A DNA stretch of 64,000 nucleotides from Tachypleus tridentatus (taxonomy: Eukaryota > Arthropoda > Merostomata > Xiphosura > Limulidae), in NCBI RefSeq assembly GCF_004210375.1, contig NC_134833.1:143398127-143462126 (forward strand), read 5' to 3'. The notes below the pieces were generated by a model. It did no database searches. It saw nothing but the letters and a program-made list of their open reading frames with translations, and was not told where the DNA came from. Positions 11,173 to 21,150 of the stretch are shown in pieces (position 1 is the first letter of the stretch; each line of letters begins with the position of its first letter). Both the position numbers and the translations under genes were made by a program.

Positions 11173-14100
11173 CTAAAAATAGAAAATAAAACCATCTATA
11201 ACACTCATAGTACATACCTTAAGCATGTAAAACATTCTGAAGAATAATAAAGTGATTCTGAGCAGTTAAGTCAAGATGGGAGGGAAAGTGTACCAATAAA
11301 ATGTGTCGAAAAACATTTACCAAAGGAAGATGTTAAAACTACACAACTGACTTAGAAAGGTGATGAAAAATGGTTACTAGATTTATGTCAGTATTAATTA
11401 TATTCTTCATAGAATAAAAAAAAGTGGCAAAACTTCTATTATTACCTGGCTCAGCAAAACCTATAAACTTGTCTTCTGATATATAAAATAATAATAAAAA
11501 AGTGGGATAATGCATTCTCTATCATACAGAAAATTTTAATTTTCTGGAAAAGACCATCCAGAAAATGCTCTGGAGAGAAGAAGAAGAATATCCTCAGTTA
11601 TTTCCTTATCCAAACTCTACACTCACTTAAAATTTGATTTATTTACGAGCATTTAAAACATGTACAATATTATTTGTTTGTTTGTGAAAATCTGAACACT
11701 ATTACCCAACCAGACTTGTCAAGCATTCCACTTGTTTTAAGAAATACCATGATTCAAAATCTAAATTAAAAAAACTTCTCACCTTGTATAATTTAAATTT
11801 AAAGAATGCTGAGAAATCTATATATTTTGATGTGTTTCTTGAAATACTTACAGTTACCTCCTTGTTTAAGTCAAACTGAAAACCATCATGAAGTAAAGAG
11901 CTGATATAGGTCAAGTCCAAACACAGGAAGGGCATGTCAACGTTACCATCTCCAGAACAGGCTAAAAACACGACCCATAGAGTTTAAACAAGAAATGACA
12001 ATCATATTTCAAAAAAATAATAAATTCAAAAATGCATTTATAAACACCCAGGACTTCATGGTTCTAACAAATTCTGTGGTTAACATCTAAAACAAGCCCA
12101 TCACTCATCACAGTGTGTTCATGCAGGAATTTACTTTTGCAACAGTTCTAAATACTGAAATGCCACTTAAGCAAATTCACAAGTATCACATAAACTGTCA
12201 TAACACTGTTGGTGTTCTTGGTTGATTCTTGTAAGTTGAAACCTAAAATACAGATATAGACCTAATTTATCAGATAACAATCACCTCATCCATGTGTAAT
12301 TAACATGGTTATGTAAATTAATAGCCTCTGTCTTAACCTATAATGTATAATGTTAGACTGGAAATCAGTTTTTTTCTCTATATTCATCTTCGTTTGTTAA
12401 GACTTCTACCTGAAATGAGTGCCAAAAGCTGAGTTGGATAAGGGTGAGTGAAATATTTATCTACAATAATTTTTGTATACGTAGTACAGGAAGTTTGAAT
12501 GTTATGATCTTAATAATAAAAACTGGCAAGAAACAGGAAGCTAACTTCAAATGCTGGTGGTGTTTTACCATTATTTTCCATAACATTGTGTAATGCTGTA
12601 GATTTGATATAAACTAAATGGCTGCCTTAACTGACTGAAAGAGCTACTCTTAGATGCAACTAAAAGAACACTTTTGCTTAATGTTTCTAACACATTAAAT
12701 CTTAAGACTACACAGTAACTCCAGTGTCAGTCTGTATCCTTATACTTGGATAACATCTTACAACAAATCAAACATTTGTAATAAAATATGCTAAAAATCT
12801 TTAAAATAAATCTAGTGATCATAAAATCACGTACATAAGAGAAAAACAAACAAACCTTTTTTTGCTGCCTTGAAAAAATCTCCAACAAGAATTATACCAC
12901 CATCACCTTTATCTGAAATAAAACATATCTGTCATTGGCATCAAAGTTCATTAACATCAATCGTGAAAAACAAAACTTTAATACTCTATCTCAAAACAGC
13001 TGGTACGGGTATTAACACTTTTACTGATAAGCAGAGAACAACATTTCAACCTACCTATGTCATCTTCAGGTTAACAACCTTTTCTCTGCTTATCTATGAG
13101 TGTTAATACCTATACCAGCCATTCTGAGATATATTTATTTCAGGTGGGTTTCTTGTCATCAAGAAAAACTTTAATACATACAAAACTATACACAGGTACA
13201 ACACAAAACTTTTCATCTCTTTACTAATACTTAGTGTGTTACATATTAAATACAGTATTTAACTTTATATTGAAGAAATGATGAATTGTAATGCAACATA
13301 CAAGTTTTCTTGTGGCTTTAAAATCACCTATAAATATGTATATCAAACTCCCACACACATTTGTTCCTTATTTTATTTATTTACAAAAAGATTTGAATGG
13401 TAATCACCAACTGTAAAATATTAATCATGTTACAAAATCACACATACATTAATTAATTTTAAAGCACTTTTAAAACCTTACACATGCATATATTACAAAC
13501 CAATATACTGATGTAGGATATTTGTAAATTCCAAGCTCTGGTAAACAAACTGATTAAATTTTATTTGTCACAATTAACATTTTTAACAATTTTGTCATTT
13601 AAGAATAATATTCACAATAATCCAAACTCAATGCACCCACATCTGATATTCATTTTTTTCACTGCCAACATTTCATTCTTAAACTTTTGGTTTTATTAGT
13701 GGACACAAATTACACTTTCTAGGTCCTTTTATAAACATACTTCCTAAACAGCTCCCACATTATAATCTTGTTGTGGTTAAATTTTAGTTTATACATGGGA
13801 GTTTTTTCAGTTAAGACATTTGATAATGTGTGTATGACTGCAAGGTTAACTTAAGGATTTCATTTAATCGCAATAATAACTGATGGAAGTTTTCTTAGAA
13901 GTATATTCTTTTAAACAACTGTTTATATAAGTCTACCATGCTCTGATATTATAAGTAAGGTTAAACGTTAAAAATTAACAATAGCTAGCTAGTAAACTTC
14001 TAGTTAGTGGGAAGTTTTGCCAGAAAAACTTAGATGGCATTTGAAAAAAACACAAAAAAACTAACATTATTCTTTTCAGAATCAAGATTCTATGATGTGT

Positions 14101-17100
14101 ATCAGTACCCCTATATTACATACAATTTTACTGTAATATTCCAAGTACAGAAGGTTACTGTAATTGTGACTAACAAGACCACTTCATGCTGATTTTACAA
14201 CTTCAATTTGATCTGCAGGACACTGACCAGGAAAAAGGGTTATTGAGACCACAGCTTAAACTCATATGCTTAAGTGCTAAGGCATGAGCCAGCTGGCTAG
14301 TCACATCTGAAGTACAGTTTTGACAACAGTACAATTCGAAAATTTTGTGCTGAAGTGGTTGCTCATTTAAATGTAATAACAGCACAGAATTCATGTAAAC
14401 AAGATATACTTTTCACATATTTCTCTTAACCTGCCAATGACTCCTTCTGACTTCTAATACTTAGCATCAGTTCTACCCATTTATAATCTGTTACTTATAA
14501 ATTATTTTTTGAATAGGGTAGTTATCAGTAATGGAGAAATGCTGATACAATTACTGTTAAAAATTTAAAGGGTAGTGTTGTTGCTAGCATAGTCCTAAAT
14601 GTGTTATTTCCTTCAAAAGTTAAGGTTATGAGCCGAATATTTATATTTATTTATTAAAAATGAACATACACGAAAAAAATAACTTAGAGCAAGCTTGTAC
14701 CAAATCTGTAATGTTCATTTCTAGTTGTTTCCAAATATATTAATATATCTTTAAACATACTGTTGTAAAGTGTACTTAACTATTCTAAAAACTTAAAAAA
14801 GTATTAAGGTAACAAAGTACATTAATGTGACAAACTAAACCTTACCTATTAGTCCCGAGTCAACAGCTCTGTCATAATAGTAGGACATAGCATATAGCTG
14901 TCGCTTACTAGTTTCTTGCACACCATGTATTTTATTTCCAATAAACTTCTTAGCTCTGTCGTAACAAGCATCGAAACTGTACTTTCCAGACCGAAGCCCC
15001 CTAGTTAGGAAATTACAACACTATGAGAATAGAATACCACTTCTAATGTGTTTAAAAAATTAAGGAAAATTACCAAGTAAGCCATGTCAGTAAGTTTAAT
15101 TATATTCACTATGTAAACTACATACATATTACATTGCAATGAAAAAGAAAGTACTAGTAATACAAGAATTAAAGAAAATGTACTTACATTATCAAATACT
15201 CTATTCCACCATATTGCCATGATTTCTGAATCAGTGGATGGATACATGGACTGTGCAAGATTTCAGTTTTCTCATCAGCAGATTCTATAAAATTCAAATT
15301 ACCATGTCAAAGGATTGTTTGTTTTTGAATTTCGCACAAAGCTACATGAGGGGTATCTGCATTAGCCATCCCTAATTTAGCAGTTTAAAACCAGAGAGAA
15401 GGCAGCTAGTCATCACCACCCACTGCCAACTCTTGGGCTACTCTTTTACCAATGAATAGTGGGATTGACTGTCACATTATAATGTCCCCATGGCTTGAAG
15501 GGTGAGCATGTTTGATGCAATGGGGATTCAAACTCGTGATTATGAGTTGAGCGCCTTAACCACCTGGCCATGCTGGGCCCCATGCCAAAGGAAGAGATAA
15601 GATAACATTTGAAGCTTAGAGGCAATTTTTTAAGCACTCTGAAGGAAAATACACATTTCAGTGCTAATTCTAACATTAACTTTGCAACCATTCACATGTT
15701 GCTATTTAAGCAAATTGCACAAAACAGAATTCTGACTTTTTCACCTAATGTTTTTGTAATGCTTTATATATCTAAAACAAGTACAATATTTCCAAAGTAG
15801 ATTAAACGTAGGATCAAATGTGCATCACAACCTTTTACACAGGTTGATAAAAAGTTGTTTAAAGTTTTGAATGAATCCATGTCACACTTGGCATCAAAAC
15901 AGTCTGTAATTTAAAATAAAAGTTAGTTTTTTAATTTCAAAAGGGAATATTTAAATAAATTCTCAGTGATCTCTTATCTGTATTATGTGACACTTCTTTG
16001 TTCAAAACTGCACATTTTAGATTTCCTTTCTATTCATATGCTCTTCCAAGTTTTCCAAAAAATTACACACATACAATTTCCCTGAGCTAAAATATAAACT
16101 TATAGCATCTAACTTATACTTCAATTAAAATAATTTCTGAAATTAGTCTTTAAAAAATATTAAGCTTAGTGTTCTTCTGCTGAATCTGTCTTAAACTTGA
16201 AAGATTACAGATAGAATTACTAAATTTCTTATGTGCAAGTTTTACTTTTTGTTATAAAAGTAATTTAAATGTAAAAATTTCAAACTCATTCGGTTAGATA
16301 ATTTTAAATGAGAGTAAATAGTTTTACTAATGAGAAAATTTCTAACATTCGTTTACGATGTTCTAAAAGGTAATAAAACATGAACACTAAGCTGAAAAAC
16401 AACAATTATATTCTTAACATGAAAATCAACTTGCACTTGGATGGACTCAAGTCTTTGTAAATTAAGGAGACCAATCATGAGTAAAACTAATTTTTTTGTT
16501 GTTTACAATGTACTTGTAATATCTGTTAAAAGGATAACACACTTCATGAAGATACACTCACCAAATTCAGAGTTATATTACCTATAGCTTCACAGTCAAA
16601 GTTACTGTTAATTAAGCCAATATATAGTTAAAACAATTTATAACTTTTCATGCTTAGATTTTATTTTACCTACAAATTCATACTGCCAGGGTTATTTTGC
16701 AGGCATTTATAAATGACTCAACTAAAAAATCTCACCAAAATTTAGTCAACCAATAAAACTGATGACTTACTTTCACCAGAACTTGATGATTGGAGTATAG
16801 TGAGGCGAGCTGACATTAATCCATTTCCCAAATAACTACAGCAAAGAATAAAGAAAAAGTTTAGATTTAACATTTAAGTTTTGATTTCTGTATCAATAAT
16901 GGTTCTGAAAAATGTACACATACAGAATTTTTTTTGTAAACTAGAAATTAGCTTATAGCACAAAACTGAGCTAATACATTGAGAAACTTAGAAAACAATG
17001 CTTAAATTCTTATGTATATACATACACAAATTCATAAAAATATTAAAAAACTTTGGAACGTGATGAAACACACTTCTCTTATGATGTTCTTTCTATGAAT

Positions 17101-20100
17101 TGATTCACGATGATGTTTAAAAACTCATGACTATTTTAGAAGCAACAATTACTTAATACATAATTCTAAAAACAAGAGTTTGTTCAGAACATCACACAAG
17201 TGTCAAGGAGTTTTTAAAATTATTGAAGAGGAGTTTTAAACAATTACATGTGAATATTTCATTTAAAATTTCCTTACAGGAGTTACTTACCCTTGCACCT
17301 TATAATCACCTGTAAAACTGATGAACAAACTTAGCTGGCTTGGTAACAGCTTACAGATCTACACTGTACTAAACTTAAGAGTGAAAAACCTAATGTGAAA
17401 ATAAATGGAAGTCTTTTGAACCCTGTGAATGTGAAAGCATTACAGATGTAACATGCAACATTTCAAAATATTCTTTATGCTGTGAAATGCTTTGTTGTAT
17501 CTTATGGATTTCACATCTTACTAAAGACACTTTAAAGATAGTCCATTATCAATACTATTTTCAGAAATACACCTTTACATACACCAACACCATCCTTTCA
17601 GCTTCCTAGCTTGGACACAAAATCTTTTATATCATTTTCTTACCTATGAGAATAAAGGTAGCCTGGATTTTCTTGAATTTTTAGTTTCACCAAGTCTTCC
17701 TTAGGAACAGACACCAGTGTTTCTAAAGACAGTGGTTGAAATGTGATTTGAGTAGAGCCACCTCCAAGATCTAACGTGACAACAGATTGGGAGGCATTGT
17801 TTAAATGACCTGCAAAAAAAACAAAGTTACAAGTTTCATAAAAAGTTGTAATTAATTAATTAATGTACATGGAGCTGGAGTAAATAATATTGGATATACA
17901 TCTTAGAACGAATACTTTCCAAGATACAGTATCTATTTATTTTTCACTTTCATTGTATTTTGATAAAGATACCAGCAAATTGTTTAGAATTTAAAGCTAT
18001 TTCTACTTTTTGAATTACAAATTACTGATTCCATTTTTCACAAAAAAGGTAAAGGTGAAACTAAAGAGATTATTGATGTTTTCATAACATTCATAATCTA
18101 CATCTGCTTGCACTTGTGTTTTATTATATTCAGATGCATTAATTCCTTACTGTATTCGACAGGAAAAAGAGAGATCAATATTACAACACTTACCTAAAAG
18201 AAAGTTAACTGTGTACCATGCAAATAGTCCTATAACAAAAAAGACACAAGAAAAAACATTTAAGTGACCATTTATATACAATAAATATACAACACATCTA
18301 TTTTAACTAAACCTAAGAGATGTAACTACAGTGCCAGAAAACTAAGCAATAAGTACCTTTACTGGTTTAGAAAACAACAAGACTATTCATGTTTAACCAT
18401 GTCACCCTGATTATCTTTTACTGTGCATGATGTTAGGGTTTTATTGCCTCCCCTTCTAGGTGCAGATAGCCTAGTTGCTTTTGTCACAAAATGCCAGATC
18501 TACCCACCCACCCATTCAAAAGTTTATTTAGCTATTTTTGTTTATGTTATACCAGTTAGATTAGTATAAAATTCTGGCCAATGATCCATATTTAAATAGT
18601 ATTACAAATTCTAAATTATATAACACAATATTATCAATTTCCCATAGTGGAACTCATGACATTTCCTCCAAGTATCCTTTCATCTCTATTATCTACAGCT
18701 CTCCCTAACAAGAAAGTATGAAATTAAATTTAAATTATTCACAAGAGAATCGTCATTGCTCAGACAGTCCATAATTTTTATAGCCTTCAATTTTGTTTGG
18801 TTACAGCTATCAACAGAAAATTAGACCTCTCCTGTCACATCTCTTACATTATAATTATATGTTACCTATAAACAACAGAAATTTGATAGATGAAAACCTT
18901 GACTGACACATTGTATAATGTTGTAAACTAAATAAATAAGCATCAACTTTACTTGTAATAAAACTCTAGATTCCCATTGGAATCACAACAACTAGCTTGG
19001 GTGAATTTGTAACAGCTCTTGTTGCATGGTTAGAAAGCAAAAACAACTGCAAGAGGAAGCTGTCTGCTTTTTTACATGTTGTTAATCTACATTCTTTGTT
19101 ACATTATTTAATGCACTTCTACCAACAGTATATATAAAAAATAGAATTAATTGTCATTGACAATTGACAGCAAGAAAAAAGAATACTGAAGTAATTTATT
19201 TGTTGTTTTCATGTTTATTCTTTATCATTATAAAGTAACTAAAATGTAAAAACAGATATCTTTAGGCTAGTTAAGGTATGATTAGTCAAAATAAATAATA
19301 AAAATATGACAAGAGGAACACATGTGAGCAGCTCTTGAGTAAGGTAATTTGATAAAGTAATGTAATGTGTGCTTCATATTACCAAAATTACTCAATTTAC
19401 AACAGCACAAATATTAGTTAGACATGATTCAAAGAGCAATAAAAAACAAATAAAATGTAATTATAAATAGATGTTTACTGTTATAAGTCTAAAGCTACTT
19501 AGTTTCATGTTACATTTGAAGTCATTATAGAAAGAAAAGGATTTTTTTTTTGTAGGGCGGAAGGAGTTTAGAAGGTCAGTCAAATTAACCAACCTTGTAT
19601 AGAGTTAGGGTAGAGAATATAGCAGATAAAATAGAGATTTTATTGAAAACACACATTTAAAATGTATTTACAGGTTTTAAAAGGTTACACAAATGAAATA
19701 AAATAAAAAAGTATTTTTAATCTTAAAATGAAATTCATCTTGCACACAAACTAATTAAAAACAAATACTTGATACATTATTCAAATACTTTATTAAAAAT
19801 ACTTCACTAAAAATAATTATGTGAAAAGCTTATAATTTTTACTGAAAGAATATCAGATTTTGTGAAGATACACATACTATATCAAAAGTTAGTACTACAA
19901 ATCGATAAAACCTTTATACAAGTACAAAAAGGTCAAACTGACCGAGCCCATATGGAAAGTGTTAATTCTTACCTTCATCCATTCCATTCATAATTGAAAC
20001 TGAATCATTCAAAAGGTGAAATGGATAGCACTTAATTTTTTTGTTGACCTAAAAATAAAAAAGTTAAATATATTTTTGCATTTTTTCTCACTTCACATCA

Positions 20101-21093
20101 TCTAAGGGCAGTCTCTAAAGTTAAAAATCCTTTGATGTAACAACTTTATGTTTTACATGGCAATGAACCCAATCACCTGTAAATAAAATACATGAATGAT
20201 ATAAAGTGTGTAACTATAAAATGCAATAAACTAAATGATGCTGGGGAAATAAAAACATCTCAGCATGCAACAAGAAAATTAACTTGCTTTTGTTCTTTGT
20301 AGATCATCACATAATATTCAAAATTCTAATTAGTGTTCATTGAATTAACATAGAGAAAATAGACGAGTTATAACCATGCTTACATTATTTTCTAAATAAT
20401 ATTTACCCATCACTGACTAAGAGTTATTGTCAGAAAAACAATTTTTTTGCCAATATTTTTACCTTTAGTGAACATGGAACTCTACCTTAAGCGATATCAG
20501 TTCACTAATTACACTGGTGAAGATTTTGTTTTACCTCTCCACTAACATCACTAATTTACTCTAGGATGATGCATGTCAACTAACTTTATTAATGAAGAAA
20601 GTGTATGTAAAATCATCTGTCCATACAAACACAACACTGACCTCATCAAGAATGGCATCAGCTGAATGAGCTGGTAAAAGTCTAAGTCCTGCTGTGGCTT
20701 TCACGGACAAGGGAGTGGTGTGCCACCTTTCAGCTGGAATCACAGTTTTAGCCTTCTCTAACAATGGTACAATACTGCTGGCAGCCTGAGGAAAAGGATT
20801 TAACATTATTTCTATCCAAGTGTGACAGCTTCTGTAAAAATATTTCATTGTAAACACTAGTAACTCTTTCTGAATCATTTCGTTTACTAAACTCGTACAA
20901 ACTGCCCCATCTCATAATAAAATTTTGCAGATAATTAGACAAGACTGGGTGGACAAGTAGCACTTTGGTTCAAATAGGAAGAGAAAAGAATTTAAATATG
21001 CATGTTCTACAGCTATACAGTTAAAAGATGGAAGTATAAGAAAATATTCATAAAGTGATCTATAACATTCCCAAATGAAATTCTGTTGTTCAT

Positions 21094-21150
<57 letters not shown>

